A stretch of DNA of 64,000 nucleotides, taken from NCBI RefSeq assembly GCF_019097595.1, contig NC_080732.1, positions 12,294,775 to 12,358,774 of the forward strand, in the 5' to 3' direction. This DNA comes from Hemibagrus wyckioides. Its lineage: Eukaryota; Chordata; Actinopteri; Siluriformes; Bagridae. Within the stretch, counting starts at the first letter, position 1, and every line of letters begins with the position of its first letter. The notes under the pieces are model-generated. The model saw nothing but the letters and a program-made list of their open reading frames with translations, was not told the DNA's origin and made no database searches. Below are positions 46,491 through 58,190 of this stretch, piece after piece. The position numbers were made by a program, and so were the translations under genes.

Positions 46491-46599
46491 TTATTAAAGT
46501 CAGATCAGACAGTTATTGGGATATGAAAAAATATTATTAGCATATGTAAAGTAGTCACTACATTTTATACAATTAAACGCGTACCACTGGGCAATCTGC

Positions 46600-46894
46600 C
46601 TTTTAAAATATCCACAAGATGCAGAGAAATAACCCACACAAATAAACCTTCGTGTTGAGATTTATGCTTGAAGGTAGAGATCTGAAGAAAGACTGATGAG
46701 CAAACACAGAGACACACAAAAGCCATGAAAACAGATGAAGGCTCATGTCCTCTCCGTATAAACTCAGTGTAATTTCATTGAGATTAGTTGCACTTGCATG
46801 ACAGAAAGCACTTAGGAGGCAAAGACAGAATCTGCCTGTTTATGTGCTAACAGAACACTCTGTGAGTGGCCATGCATCACGACTGCAGCATTTA
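46600..46894. promoter_or_regulatory. Candidate CNE
   Basis: Complex sequence with 'cattgagattagttgcactt' near 46777 and 'gtggccatgcatcacgactg' near 46866 ends at a CA array (46895-46917). No frame or transposon is present. Confidence 0.35.
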
Positions 46895-46917
46895 ACCACA
46901 CACACACACACACACAT
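46895..46917. repeat. (CA)n microsatellite
   Basis: About 11 CA units. Confidence 0.9.
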
Positions 46918-47200
46918 TGTGATGACTTTGAGTTCAATAGTATGACAGAAATTTATTTAAAAAATGAATAGAAACTGCAGTAAATTAGAGTCTGTGATAC
47001 TGAGGTGTGGTATACTGATATATGAAAGAAAATAAAGGAAATGTTCTAAAAGAAATTAAAGTAAATAACAGCAGTGGTGGTGAGAGTTCCATGGCTTAGC
47101 AATAACACAGAGTGTATTTACAAGAGCTTAAGAGATTAAGCCAACATGCCCATGTCAGTCAACAGGTCAGTCAGTAATCTGTTTTATGAGCAATTTGGGG

Positions 47201-47203
<3 letters not shown>

Positions 47204-47251
<48 letters not shown>
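47204..47251. repeat. (GT)n microsatellite
   Basis: About 24 uninterrupted units. Confidence 0.96.
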
Positions 47252-47252
<1 letters not shown>

Positions 47253-47438
47253 AAATCAGTACTTATCACAAATAGTGTGTACTCCTGAAATGTATTTCAG
47301 CACAAGGATCATTATTAAATTGTAGAGCAAGCATCATACCAACACTGTTCCTGGTACATTAGATCTTAATTTTATGATGCTTTTGGGAAGCTGATCTGCA
47401 CACAGATCCATTTGGGTTTTTAGGTTGAAGATATTTTA

Positions 47439-47439
<1 letters not shown>

Positions 47440-47528
<89 letters not shown>
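47440..47528. repeat. (TA)n(GA)n compound microsatellite
   Basis: A TA array of about 53 bases passes into a GA array of about 36. Confidence 0.96.
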
Positions 47529-47532
<4 letters not shown>

Positions 47533-47929
47533 ATACTGTGTATATCAGAAGGCAGAGATGTTTTTGTGGTTTGCACAGAAGTGATTAAACTAACCAAGCA
47601 TTATAACTATGCTGTACTACACTATACTGTACACACACACACACACGTTAGATGCGACAAGTAACTTAATTATTCACATTATTTTTAGAGTTGCTATAGA
47701 TGTGTATCTGTAAAATAACTTAGTTATTCATTTTATCATTGATATTGCATTTTAAAAGTTTTTACCAGGGGTTTCTGTATCTTTTTTGTTTTTCTTTTTA
47801 ACCTTTCACTGTTATATGGATTTTGTTTTGCTCTGTAAAGATTGTTATCTGTTTGGATTGTACGAATAAGGGAAAATGAAATGAAGCACAACCGGCTGTA
47901 AAAGTAAAAAAAAAACAAATATAGTCTAA

Positions 47930-48150
47930 GCTTGATTTTTTTGTTTTGTTCCAAATGATAAGATTTCTCCTTTTTCCACTCTCCTTCAGCATTGTGCTTG
48001 TTTTTAGTCTGTGATGCTCTAGATGCATATCGCAGGCCACCGGCCAACACAAGGCCCCGGCGAGTGTGTAATGCTTCTGATTGTAGTGGGAGATTGTGGT
48101 TGTGATAGCTATACTGATTGACTTGTACACAACAGAACATAAATCAAACA
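47930..48150. promoter_or_regulatory. Candidate CNE
   Basis: The complex block includes 'gctctagatgcatatcgcag' (48014-48033), 'gccaccggccaacacaaggc' (48035-48054) and 'tctgattgtagtgggagatt' (48076-48095). Two overlapping minus frames (117 and 134 residues) cross it without a recognised domain, and the AT-rich composition suggests chance. A GA array follows. Confidence 0.4.
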
Positions 48151-48151
48151 C

Positions 48152-48191
48152 AAAGAGAGAGAGAACAAGAGAGAGAGAGAGAGAGAGAGAG
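48152..48191. repeat. (GA)n microsatellite
   Basis: GA run with one AACA interruption. Confidence 0.92.
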
Positions 48192-48429
48192 GTTTAGCTA
48201 CACTTTAACCTTATTATACACACACACATGGTGAGTTTTGTCTTTTGGTTATGGTCAGTGAAGGATGATATAATAATCTGATATAATTATGATATAACCC
48301 TTAATAAAAGTATGGCAGAATTCTGCTATGTATTGCAGAATTACAGTTCTTCTAAAGGAACACACTTTTTTAAAGCTCTATTTGCCATGTTTTATAGTTT
48401 TTGTTTTTCATACTGTAGTCCTACAATGC

Positions 48430-48650
48430 TCTCCGTGTTATGTATTTACTATGCCGTCGTCCTCGATCCTAACTGTCGCAAACTCTGAAAGATATAAGTG
48501 GTACCACAGATTGAGTGGAGTGTTGCTGATTGGTGACCAAGATGAAGTACTATTGACTGGCTCCTCCTGCCGAAGGATAACTGTGCAGTCCTGAGGCCAA
48601 ACCCACTGTGGCATTTAATACACTACAATAGCAGTTGCTCCACTTACTGT
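48430..48650. promoter_or_regulatory. Possible CNE
   Basis: Complex sequence with CpGs ('atgccgtcgtcctcgatcct' near 48451) and 'agatataagtggtaccacag', which carries an AAGTGGTACCAC near-palindrome. The 88-residue plus frame shows no domain. Confidence 0.3.
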
Positions 48651-48739
48651 GTGCGTGTAAGTGTGGACACCCGCGCACTACCTCTCAAGTACACACACTC
48701 TCGAGCTGTATCCTAGATCAATATAAAATGACTCTGAGT

Positions 48740-49110
48740 GGAAAAGAACATCAGGAATCAAAAAGGAAACAGAGGCATCAGGAGAGAAAATGTTAGACCG
48801 GTAGGGGGAGAGAGAGGGGCTAGCAAAACACCAGCAACACACAGATTATACTTAAAAAGAACGGAGGGATGCAGAAAGGGGGGTTACAGAGACCAAAGAC
48901 GGACAGACAGAGAGAGTGAGAGAGAGAGAGTGACCTCAAAGGCATTTTATAAGTAGGATATAATTTGTAAAAAAAAAAAAAAAAAAGGGGTGGGGGGTGT
49001 TCTACACTAAAGAAGAGCTACACAGGGGAGACATAAGAGGCAAATAAGAAAAAGGCAAAGACAATCTAGAAGGAACAAGGGAGACTGAAAACAGTAGAGG
49101 GGTGGGGGGG
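48740..49110. other. Purine-rich stretch
   Basis: The plus strand is A/G-rich, with an A-run at 48969-48986 and G-runs after it. Frames here are compositional artefacts. Confidence 0.5.
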
Positions 49111-49149
49111 CAAAATTTCCATCAGGTTTTCAATTGGGAAGGATCAATA

Positions 49150-49330
49150 GTGTATTAGAGCTCACCTTGACCCCTCAGCTCCCCCTTCTTCTGGTCCTGC
49201 CTCACAGGCCAAACCACTCGCACGACGCAGCAGGGGGCTGCATAAGGGAGCGACTGCATTACTGATTCCCTCTCTGTGACCAAAGTGGCAGAAAATGGCA
49301 GAATAAAAATGGTGAAAGTGAAAAGTGAGA
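49150..49330. promoter_or_regulatory. Possible CNE
   Basis: Complex, GC-richer sequence ('aaccactcgcacgacgcagc', 'cattactgattccctctctg') in a purine-rich neighbourhood. Two minus frames overlap it with no domain. Confidence 0.35.
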
Positions 49331-49905
49331 CAGAGAGGAGACAGGAACACATTGCCTACAGCTACTGCTGAAAATTTACAGTTCTATTCTACTGTGTGGA
49401 CCTTTATGAACAAAAAATAAAATCGTAGTTAAGCAGAGTTATTTATTTATGTGTATCTTATGGTTCTGTGGAACAGTTCATAGGACATGACAGAGAAAAA
49501 CTGTTTTAGGTGATGCATGATGCGATGCATGTGAAATTCACAGTGAGGTGCAAACAGAAGCCTGGCTGATTTCAATCATGCGTAAAATAATATAAGAATT
49601 TGATATATGCAGTGCAATGCAAAACAAGACACAATAGGACAGAGACGGGAGATGATTGGAAAATTGGAATAAAAACAAATTGCATGATTCAGGAAATTGG
49701 TATTCAAACAAAGAAACAAGAAAGAAGGAAGCTCATCAAAGAAGTGGAAGACAGTGGCCTAACCTTCAATTTCATGCCATCCTCATGTCACCTCAGTGTA
49801 TAATAGTCAGTGATGTCTGATATAATTTTGGACACATTAAAAGGTCCTGTTCAATAACTTGGATGATTATTTCTCGATTCTATTCCCGAGCTAACGCTGG
49901 CGCGT

Positions 49906-49907
49906 CA

Positions 49908-49952
<45 letters not shown>
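49906..49952. repeat. (CA)n(GA)n compound microsatellite
   Basis: CA run followed by a GA run. Confidence 0.95.
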
Positions 49953-49956
<4 letters not shown>

Positions 49957-50009
49957 AAACGTGGCATGCACGCAATGTCCCTTGCTGAGGGGAGAAAAGA
50001 AGAAAAGGG

Positions 50010-50125
50010 AGGAAAAAAAGGAATCGATCGCCAGGGACAGTGGTGCGCGTCGGAGGATCGTATCTTGTCAAAATAATATATTACCCTCATCCCCGGCTGA
50101 TCGATGCGGTGGATTAGGAACGGGG
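50010..50125. promoter_or_regulatory. Strong candidate CNE between GA and CT arrays
   Basis: CpG-retaining complex sequence with 'gaatcgatcgccagggacag' (50021-50040), 'cgcgtcggaggatcgtatct' (50046-50065) and 'cccggctgatcgatgcggtg' (50092-50111). A GA array lies on the left and a CT array on the right. Confidence 0.5.
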
Positions 50126-50158
<33 letters not shown>

Positions 50159-50159
50159 T
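50126..50159. repeat. (CT)n microsatellite
   Basis: CT run with one CTTT interruption. Confidence 0.95.
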
Positions 50160-50320
50160 GCTTTCTATTCTGGTGCCTAGTGCAGTTTAATATTTACCTC
50201 CGTCAAGGAACGGCAGTGCTCTACTAATTGATTCCGACACTGGGGGCTCGTTTTTCCGACACTGCGGAAAGAAGTGTGTACAGTGTGCGAGACGAAAAGA
50301 ACGGTAACAGTGAAAGCAAA
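50160..50320. promoter_or_regulatory. Candidate CNE, continues the previous block
   Basis: 'gcagtttaatatttacctcc', 'ctactaattgattccgacac' and 'ctgcggaaagaagtgtgtac' form a second complex, CpG-containing part right of the CT array. Confidence 0.45.
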
Positions 50321-50574
50321 TGGGGAAAATACTTCACCGTATAAGATACAAGGCTAACGGGGATTGAGTTTGACCAAAAGACTCACAGATGTAAGCTGTA
50401 CTAAAAACTAGACAAGAAGTAAATGCCAAGTAAAAAAAAAAAATTGGATATGAATTATGCCAAAGTTTAGGCTGGGTGGTAATCTTTAGTGTTGTACATG
50501 GTGATATAAATGTAGTACCTTTAAAAAATTTTTAATTTGTACCATTCCAATTATCCAGGTAATTGATACACTTA

Positions 50575-51020
50575 TATTCGGTTCCTCCCCAAGTTGTTGC
50601 TATAAAGTTGGAAGTGCACAAATTGTATATAATATCTCTCTGTAGCATTACAATTTCCCTTCACTGGAACTAAGAGGCCCACGTTCCCGTATGCGAAGGC
50701 CCTGTACTAAGTGAGCTCTACAAAGACATGGTTTGCTGAGTTTAGGGTATAAGAACTCGAGTGTCCTACACAAAGCCCTGCCTTCATCCCCACTGAACAC
50801 CTTTGAGATGCAGTGGAATGCTGAACATATGCCCGGCCTCCTCCCATTACATTAATAATGCTGTTGTGGCAAATTCCCACAGCCACGTTCCAAAATTTAG
50901 TGGAAAGCCTTTCCAGATGAGTAGAGGTTATTATATCAGTAAAGTGGGACTTAGTCTGGAATGGGATGTTCAAAAAGCATGTATGGGTATGATAGTCATG
51001 TGTCTCCAAATGTTTGGCCA
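50575..51020 (+). mobile_element. Tc1-like non-autonomous element ('tatatggccaaaagt' family), longest copy
   Basis: Its middle ('tcatccccactgaacacctt') gives P-T-E-H-L, the Tc1 transposase motif, but it is followed by a stop. The right end ('gtatgggtatgatagtcatg', 'ctccaaatgtttggcca') is the reverse complement of the left end of the 28284 copy. The left terminus is lost or diverged near 50575. The order of segments matches the copy at 23139. Confidence 0.6.
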
Positions 51021-51299
51021 AGGTGATGCAACCTTGAAGGTACCATCCCAGTGATACCCCAGTGACAAGGACAGTTTAGTACCCTTTTTCAGTGATTAAT
51101 TAATGTACAAGAAGCAACACTGTAAGTAGAAAGTGGTTTGCATGCTGTGATTAGGAAAAGTAGTTTAAATATAAAACTCATAATGATTCTTTGTCCTTCT
51201 GGAGGAACTCTTTCCTTTCCTTTTCTTTTCTTTTTTAAGAATGCACACACTCAGAAATCAATGTACAACCAGACTGTACTTTTCGTTGTTACTGGCATG

Positions 51300-51555
51300 G
51301 TACCATTAGGGTTACATCTTTTGTGCCTTTAATATGTATCTGTTACCTGAGAAAGTACATGTTGTGTATCTTTAATTAGCTTTTAAAGAGTAAAGCTTTA
51401 AAGGTGCATCAGTGGCCCCTGAGGTCCAATTATGTACCGTAAATAAATAAATAATTTTAAAGGTAATAGATACATACTGAAGGTACAAAAGATGTCCCCT
51501 TGATGTTACCACCACAAGGAGAAGTCGGGTTGGTACCTTTATTTTTGAGAGCGCA
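51300..51555. mobile_element. Fish 'GTACC-rich' DNA element fragment
   Basis: Repeated words 'aaggtac' and 'ggtacctttatttttgagag' mark a fish element whose end reads 'tttctgagagtgta'. A similar piece, 'aaggtaccatcccagtgata', lies at about 51038-51057 and a second copy at 61985-62309. The class is uncertain. Confidence 0.45.
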
Positions 51556-51925
51556 GAGATAGATGGAAGGCAAGGGTTGACGATCCAGAAGAGAGAATGA
51601 AGGTGCATTAAGGCAAGTGACATAAAGATAACCAGCAAAAGACAAGAAACATGGCAAGGGAACAGATGACAACAATAAAAAAGAAAAAGGAGAGCCGAAC
51701 AGCATGGAAGAAAAAGGAGGTGACAGTGACATAGAGGAGGGAGAGACAGAACATACAAGAAAAGAGGGAGAGGGAGTGAGCCAAAGAAGGACCATATTTT
51801 CTGTTGAAGGAAAGTGGCTGTCACCTTGTTCCGCCAGTAAAGAGTGTAGCTATAAAATACAAAACACGGGCAGGCTACAGTGGATGACGTATGTGTATAT
51901 CCAGGCTTTGTCAATATTTCCTTCT

Positions 51926-51926
51926 G

Positions 51927-51997
<71 letters not shown>
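51926..51997. repeat. (CT)n(CA)n compound microsatellite
   Basis: CT array with CTGT interruptions, then a CA run. The three plus frames across it are artefacts. Confidence 0.96.
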
Positions 51998-52217
51998 AAA
52001 GTTTCAGTGGGTGCAGAAGCACTTACGGCAAAAACACAGCAAACGAAACCATTTTACCAAATGGGGGAAATATTGATCTGATGAGTTGTTATCTGATTAG
52101 TTGCAAACAGTGCATAGACCTACATCACAGTCTTGACTAAAGCTTCATAATCCAAATAGTCCCTTGCATTTACTGTTCTACTGTTACAGTGCTGTAAGCA
52201 TTTTTTTGTGTTCATCC

Positions 52218-52218
<1 letters not shown>

Positions 52219-52248
<30 letters not shown>

Positions 52249-52250
52249 CT
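52219..52250. repeat. (GT)n microsatellite
   Basis: Uninterrupted GT run. Confidence 0.93.
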
Positions 52251-52399
52251 GTTCTCAGAGAAGAAATGATCGTGGGTTTTTATTTAGATGAGAATGTCTG
52301 TTCTGAGAGTACATTTCAATACCTAAATCTAAAATTTATTAATAAACTTGTCTTGATAAGATGATGATGATGATGAGGAGGAGGAGGATAGGTACAGTC

Positions 52400-52880
52400 C
52401 TGCTGAATGAGGTTCTCATGAACCCTACAGTGAATTTTTCATATCTGATCTTCCAATGTCACATGTTTCACGTATTAATCGTACTTCTTTCTAGTCTAAT
52501 GCTAATTCTGAACAATTTGGATCAAGAAGAGAATTAACCATGAAAAGAAATTCAGCCTTTTGGTCCACAAAGTGTTTCACCCAGTTACAGCCAAATACAT
52601 TTTATTCATGTAGGTTTTAATGGTTTGCTTTAGGCATTATGCAATTTAAGATGCACTTGACAAGCTACTTGTCTAACTCTCTGAATGTTTATGCCATGAG
52701 ATATGTTCCTCTGCTTGATTCAGTTGTCAATTTGAAACCCTCCATACCTATCATGAGTGGAATTCCATATGCTGCCCTTCATTAAGGGAATAATCTAATA
52801 ATTTAAAAAATGATAAAGCCACTTTAGCAGGCCTTTGTGCAATTAGGTTCTTCTTGCAATGACAAACTTTTGGTGATTTA
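52400..52880. promoter_or_regulatory. Possible CNE
   Basis: Complex AT-rich sequence without repeats includes 'gaatttttcatatctgatct', 'tttaagatgcacttgacaag' (NKX2-type CACTTGA core) and 'ttcattaagggaataatcta'. The call is by appearance. Confidence 0.35.
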
Positions 52881-52884
52881 GCAG

Positions 52885-53130
52885 GGGTGTGCTTGGTGGA
52901 ACACTGGTAGTGTTGCCACCTTGCACATCCAGAGCCAATGGTTCAAACCTAAGCTCAAGTTACTGTCTGTGCTATGTTACACATGTTCTCCTCTTGTCCA
53001 AGTGGGTGTCCTTGCACCTCTCCGAAGTGTGTAGTACCGGGGATGGTCTGCTAGTGTATGTGTTTTTGCTCATGCTCACGGTTATCACTTCTGGATTCAC
53101 TGATCAGGATAAAGCAGTTGCGATGATTCA
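52885..53130 (+). mobile_element. tRNA-derived SINE-like element, diverged
   Basis: It starts with a decayed A-box-like part ('tggaacactggtagtgttgc') and has a B-box-like GGTTCAAACC at 52939-52948, as in tRNA-derived SINEs of the DANA/Mermaid type. After it come 'tactgtctgtgctatgttac', 'acatgttctcctcttgtcca' and a tail 'tcaggataaagcagttgcga'. The tail matches the minus-strand copies at 15.8 and 28.7 kb. Confidence 0.6.
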
Positions 53131-53239
53131 ATATTATTTTTATTTAAAATGACTTCAAAGTTGAGCAGAGGAGAGCAAAGTAGGGTCCAACAGTGATAAC
53201 TTGGTACCAGAATCCAAACTCATCCTCTCCCTATCATCA

Positions 53240-53285
53240 ACATCAGTTAAGAGCCCTAACCACTGAGCCCCCTGCCCCCTTTTGC
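53240..53285. repeat. Short interspersed repeat remnant
   Basis: 'agagccctaaccactgagcc' resembles part of the repeat at 60555-60716. Confidence 0.3.
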
Positions 53286-53289
53286 TATT

Positions 53290-54755
53290 TCAGGGCACTT
53301 GAAGTGATAATCCATTGCTTTAAACAAACGAACAGCCAGTCTAGTAGACTTTACCATGAATACAATATAAACTCCAACTACACTGACAGAATGACAGAAC
53401 ATTAGAGTGTACAGTGCCATACCACTATACAATAGACACAATAAACAATCCAGCCTATTGTCCTTAGGAGAAACAGTCTGGGTCCCTTGCTATTAGATTG
53501 ACTATTGCACTTGACTATTGTCTCCCTGCAGTACAAATATTATGGGCCTATAAGGCATGATTATCATTTCAAATCCAATTATAGAAATGTTTTACAACCC
53601 TGTGAATTGTGAGCACCAGGCACAATTTTGCTTTTTACCTTTTGCTACCACTTCTAGTGGAAAGGCAACACACACACACACACTTTCTGACGTGATTTTC
53701 ATTAAAAATGTTGGTTTCCACAAATGTTAGTCTATGTTTGCAATGGACCACAAAAACATTAGCCTGGTCTAAATATATTTTTAAAGCATTTGCCAAGTGA
53801 ATAAAAAAATCTATTGAAAGTGTGGGAGAAGAGATCTAACCTTGTGGCAACTTGTTTAATTGTTCCATGTGTACTGAGTGACCTCAAACATAAAAGCAAA
53901 CTTGTATCTGGAAGCCTGGGAGTCAAGTGTAAATACTCCATATGTAGCGCAGATTTTACTTAATGGACATTCAAGTCAAGAGGGACTTGGACTTTTATAT
54001 ACATGACTTGGCCTTTTGAAGATTTAATATTGTTTTCCACCAAATGGATTCGATTTAGGATTCAAGCGCAATAATTTTTTCTGCATAAAGACTTGAAGCC
54101 ATAATAAGGCACCAGGCTTTGTGTTCTTTTAACGGGAACTGTAGATGAGCTAGTGAAAAAAAATAGTAGTGGTCAAAAGTTTCATGTCAAGATTCACGTG
54201 CTTGTTGGACACAACCAATGTAGCACTGTCATGCTTGTGTAATTATCAAGTATCTACTTCTTAGTGTTTAGAATTTTTCCTTTGGTCCTGGTCTGTCTGT
54301 CTGACTTCTTGATGACATTTTGGTTTTGCTTGTGTTCAACCTGTAACTGGAGTATGATTCTCCAATTAAATTAACTCTATAAATATGCTTGAAGTATGCA
54401 CATGTGTTTGCAATGTGATAATACTGCAATACTTCATCATCATTTTTACAGTTAGTGTGATCTTATGGATGCATATATTTAGATATTCACAAACACATAA
54501 AAAGACATACACTGCTCACTTTTATAACTACATACCAAATAATAAATAGCAGTTAGAATATTTGATTTTTTTATGAGATCAGTGTTACTTATTTTTACAG
54601 CTAACATTTTGATTTAGAAAAGACAAGACTTATTTTAATTTCTTTTGAGAAATCTGTAATAAAACGGACTTTTTAAGCTGCTAAAGAATCCGTGATGAGA
54701 AATATTCAGTATATCAAATAAAGTAGAACTTTTTTCTGTAGGCTTAATCCTGTTT
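53290..54755. other. AT-rich non-coding stretch, nothing recognised
   Basis: A CA run of about 10 units lies near 53670. No genes or transposons were recognised. Confidence 0.4.
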
Positions 54756-54759
54756 CCGT

Positions 54760-55345
54760 CCCACATGTCAGACGGCATGCCATGCCACAGGCCTAAATTT
54801 TAAGGCCTTGTGATGTGATTGAAATATCAGCGTCTTGATTGTTTGGGAACAAACGGGCAAAGTCATTCTCAAATATTCCAAAATACAACTGAGCGCACAA
54901 ACAGCATGGCTTTCATCTGTCAACGCGACTCGATGGTGTGTTTGTATTTTTGTTCACTCCGCCTCGTGTTTCCTTTCTCCAAAATCTCTATTCGCGCGTG
55001 CACCCGTTCTTCACCTTCATCCATCCCTCTCTCCTATTTCTCTTCAAGTGTGTCTGTCTGTATTTTCCCATCTATGGTCTTTATTTAGCGCTGGCGGTGG
55101 GAGCTCAGGGAGCGGTAACAGAAGTGTCAGGTGTCATTATTCGTCTAATTCCGTAATCCGTCATCGCGCACTCCCGGCGCACGCGGCGTGTTATGGCGCG
55201 GACACGGCGCGTGCAGTTAGGCGCCTGGGTTGAGATTCGATTTGACACGCGCAGAGGTGGGCTCGCGCTGGAGGGGTTCAGGGGTGTACAAGAGTGGAAA
55301 TGAGGTCTTGAGTTGGCTGGAGACAAAGGGGGCATCGAGATAAGA
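54760..55345. promoter_or_regulatory. Strong candidate CNE with CpG-rich right part
   Basis: The left part (54780-55010) includes 'ggcctaaattttaaggcctt' (54791-54810) and 'catctgtcaacgcgactcga' (54915-54934). The right part (55090-55260) is CpG-rich, with 'gcgcactcccggcgcacgcg' near 55166. In between is pyrimidine-rich sequence. The 132-residue plus frame (54835-55233) has no domain. It could be a distal promoter or an enhancer. Confidence 0.5.
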
Positions 55346-55379
55346 GTGGATAGAGAGAGGGGCCGATTTTAGCACTTTT

Positions 55380-55560
55380 TAGAAACACACCAAGACTACG
55401 CTTGACTATCATGATTAAGTTTGTCATGTTTATTTAATAAAGCGTCAGAATCTTGTAATATATCGCACCAGGTGTGCAGACTCGGGGGCTTAATCCTATT
55501 TAATAAAGGAGGCAAAATACCACATCCTTTTTTTTTTATTTTGGAGTATTCATTACTCAA
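55380..55560. promoter_or_regulatory. Possible CNE
   Basis: 'tttaataaagcgtcagaatc' and 'atatcgcaccaggtgtgcag' form a compact complex block; CACCAGGTGTG contains a Tbx/E-box-like core. Confidence 0.35.
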
Positions 55561-56368
55561 ACGTCAAATATTTGTTTATTTGTGGCACGTGCTCGTACAC
55601 AGCTGCTGAGATTCATCATCAATACTAGGCAAAAAAATAAAAAATAAACTTACTAGAGTTAAGTGTAAACCTACAGTGGGCTTATGTGTTAGATACTGGA
55701 TTAAGGCTGAATCGTTAGTTTCAGGTGTATATTTAGTGAGAGTTATTTCCTCTTCCTCCCTCACTTTGTCAGTGGCAATTTGTATGGGAAATCTCAAGTC
55801 TCGGTTCCAAAAGAGATTAACACGCTGAGGTTCAACGAGATCTTAAATCCAATTTCCACCGCACACACGTTTTAACTACTTTGAACTTGCCGAATACAAC
55901 GAGTGCACATGGTTAGGGATCAAGAGTTGGAGTTATAGGTCGTGGTTGTTCTTTGTCATTCTTTCACACCATGCAAACAGTTGATAGTCACGTGTAAAGA
56001 CGTTGAGAGGACGACATCAAGGTGGTACCTATTTGTAAGGTCACATTAGTTGGGCTTTTTTTCAGCTTTTCTTCACATATTTTTGATTGCTAGACTACTG
56101 TTACACCTAACGGATATATCCAAGAGAAACATCATGGCTTGCATGTTATCAGGTCATGTAAAAAAAAAATGACAGAGGTTGTACGATTACAAACCAACTT
56201 TTTAACCAAATTTGTGGGATTGGATTGTGTAACTGGATCATTTAGGAAGACGCGCAAAATGTATTTTACGCAGACAACTAAGATAAGTCTATTTTTTAAA
56301 AAGGAAAACTGTGATTTTTGAATATATTATGCGTTACTAGTTTTACTTACTCAAAATACTAGAAGATA

Positions 56369-56370
<2 letters not shown>
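55561..56370. other. Non-coding stretch
   Basis: 55800-55920 is complex ('aattccaccgcacacacg'-type sequence with CpGs) and may be regulatory. The rest is AT-rich. Confidence 0.3.
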
Positions 56371-56402
<32 letters not shown>

Positions 56403-56421
56403 AATAATAATAATAATAATA
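56371..56421. repeat. (CAA)n(TAA)n microsatellite
   Basis: CAA units pass into AAT/TAA units. Confidence 0.95.
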
Positions 56422-56475
56422 CAGGAACGACAGATATTTCTATTCCCACATGCATGGTTCAAATACTATTACATA

Positions 56476-56477
<2 letters not shown>

Positions 56478-56529
<52 letters not shown>
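56478..56529. repeat. (AAT)n microsatellite
   Basis: About 17 units. Confidence 0.95.
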
Positions 56530-56530
<1 letters not shown>

Positions 56531-57114
56531 GCAGTTTTTATTCGACAGTGTTAATAAAACTCCTGAGAATAACATGCAGAAGAAACCTTGAGATAAACCA
56601 GACTTAACCAACACTTTCTAAGTGTCTATATAAATTCTTGATTAAATAATATATTCATTTTAAACGCAATTTTTTTTCACATTTTCCAAAGACAAAGTTT
56701 GAGACTGGGAGGACACAAGCTTGAAGATAAATTACCGGGAAAGGTAATGGAGTGGAGCGCAGACCTACAGTATTCTCTAAAACACGATAGTGTTAAGGTA
56801 AAAATAACCTATAGGCTAGAAAAGTATGGGACCGATAAGAGGATGAAGACGATGGAGGCGATAGGCAGAGATAACAAGCGTGATAAAACTAAAGACAGCG
56901 GGAGACACAAAGCAGCAAGATAGCCAAGACGAGGCGGCTGCAAGATTGATAGTGTGTGTTGAGTTTGGGTCAGGGCAGTCACTGCTTCAGCCCTCCGGAG
57001 TAATTCTACACTTAATCACCATCATTATGGCAGACAGAGTAAGCAAGGGAAGAAAAGGAGCAAAAATGAGAGAAGGGTTAAGTGGATGTAGATTTGCTTG
57101 AGTTATTAGCATAT

Positions 57115-57118
<4 letters not shown>
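56530..57118. other. Non-coding stretch
   Basis: Purine-rich in 56820-56930 and mixed elsewhere. Two short plus frames carry no domain. Nothing firm is recognised. Confidence 0.3.

Positions 57119-57119
<1 letters not shown>

Positions 57120-57148
<29 letters not shown>
57120..57148. repeat. (GA)n microsatellite
   Basis: Uninterrupted GA run. Confidence 0.94.
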
Positions 57149-57151
<3 letters not shown>

Positions 57152-57359
57152 GCTTGAATAGATAGGAAGAACTGAGGAAATTCATTTAGATGAAGTGTCG
57201 CGTTCACTGAAGGCTTATTTAAAAAAAATAGGTATAATAAAAAAAACAATAAAACGTTGTTAAACGAGAGGAGGTCAAATGTAAAAGAAAGTTGAAAAGG
57301 TTCAAATTAACCCAAACCTGTATAAACCTTAAAAAAGTTTAATTGAACTGGGTAAAACA

Positions 57360-57600
57360 GTGTACTTTAACATTCGTCATCATCTGCATGATATGATTAT
57401 ATTGCGATAATTCATAGGAAGCCAGATCGTATCGAACGGTACTGAGAAAAGCCAGGCTTGGATCGCGTGAAATCTAGTACATGAGTTGCTGTAATTAAGA
57501 ATCCAATTACAAAATCAAGAGCGTTATTGATTTTTTTTTTTAAAATATGGGCCCCGGGTGACAGCCTTACTGTATAACTAACAAAAGAAAAATCCCCTGT
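57360..57600. promoter_or_regulatory. Strong candidate CNE
   Basis: 'atgatatgattatattgcga' (57390-57409), 'ccagatcgtatcgaacggta' (57422-57441), 'gcttggatcgcgtgaaatct' (57456-57475) and 'gctgtaattaagaatccaat' (57488-57507) make a complex, CpG-retaining block with ATTA cores. Confidence 0.5.
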
Positions 57601-57698
57601 GTTAAAATAACTACAAAACTAGACGACTCGTTGTCATTTCACGGCTTTGCACAGTTTTTATTGCTGCTATAACATTGCGGGAAATGCAAAAAAGTTTC

Positions 57699-57737
57699 CA
57701 TTCATTCATTCATTCATTCATTCATTCATTCATTCAT
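57699..57737. repeat. (CATT)n microsatellite
   Basis: About ten units. Confidence 0.95.
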
Positions 57738-57920
57738 CTATCAATGCACGTGCCTAATCTGACCATATCCTCCTCTCCTTTTTTCATCTCCCTTCCTTCA
57801 CCTATTATTCTCCCATCTAATTAAAAATCGATAGTGTAAGGCCGGTGGGTATTGCAGTGTATTTGTGAACGTTGAAAACAGGTCTCCAGACAAAGAGGTC
57901 AGAATGAAAAGCAAAAAGAC

Positions 57921-57946
57921 CTCTCTCTCTCTCTCTCTCTCTCTAA
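57921..57946. repeat. (CT)n microsatellite
   Basis: Uninterrupted CT run. Confidence 0.94.
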
Positions 57947-58072
57947 ACTAAAGTTTAAAAAAATACCCCTAGCATTTTAAGCTTTTGTCCAATGAGAAGT
58001 TAAAGAAGATACAACATTGTAGGCCATGTACAATTCATCAAGTAAAACAAGATTTTACACACATATATGTAT

Positions 58073-58134
<62 letters not shown>
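58073..58134. repeat. (TAGA)n microsatellite, first of a pair
   Basis: About 15 units, in the same orientation as the array at 58191-58260. Confidence 0.96.
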
Positions 58135-58135
<1 letters not shown>

Positions 58136-58189
58136 TTTTATATTTGATCTCACATTATCATTAGAGGGCCAAAGCCACCGAACCACCAC

Positions 58190-58190
<1 letters not shown>

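Noticed and set aside
51372..51914. 180-residue minus frame with many Leu/Phe residues
   Set aside because: It is the reverse of a purine-rich tract and overlaps a repeat element; the hydrophobic look is compositional.
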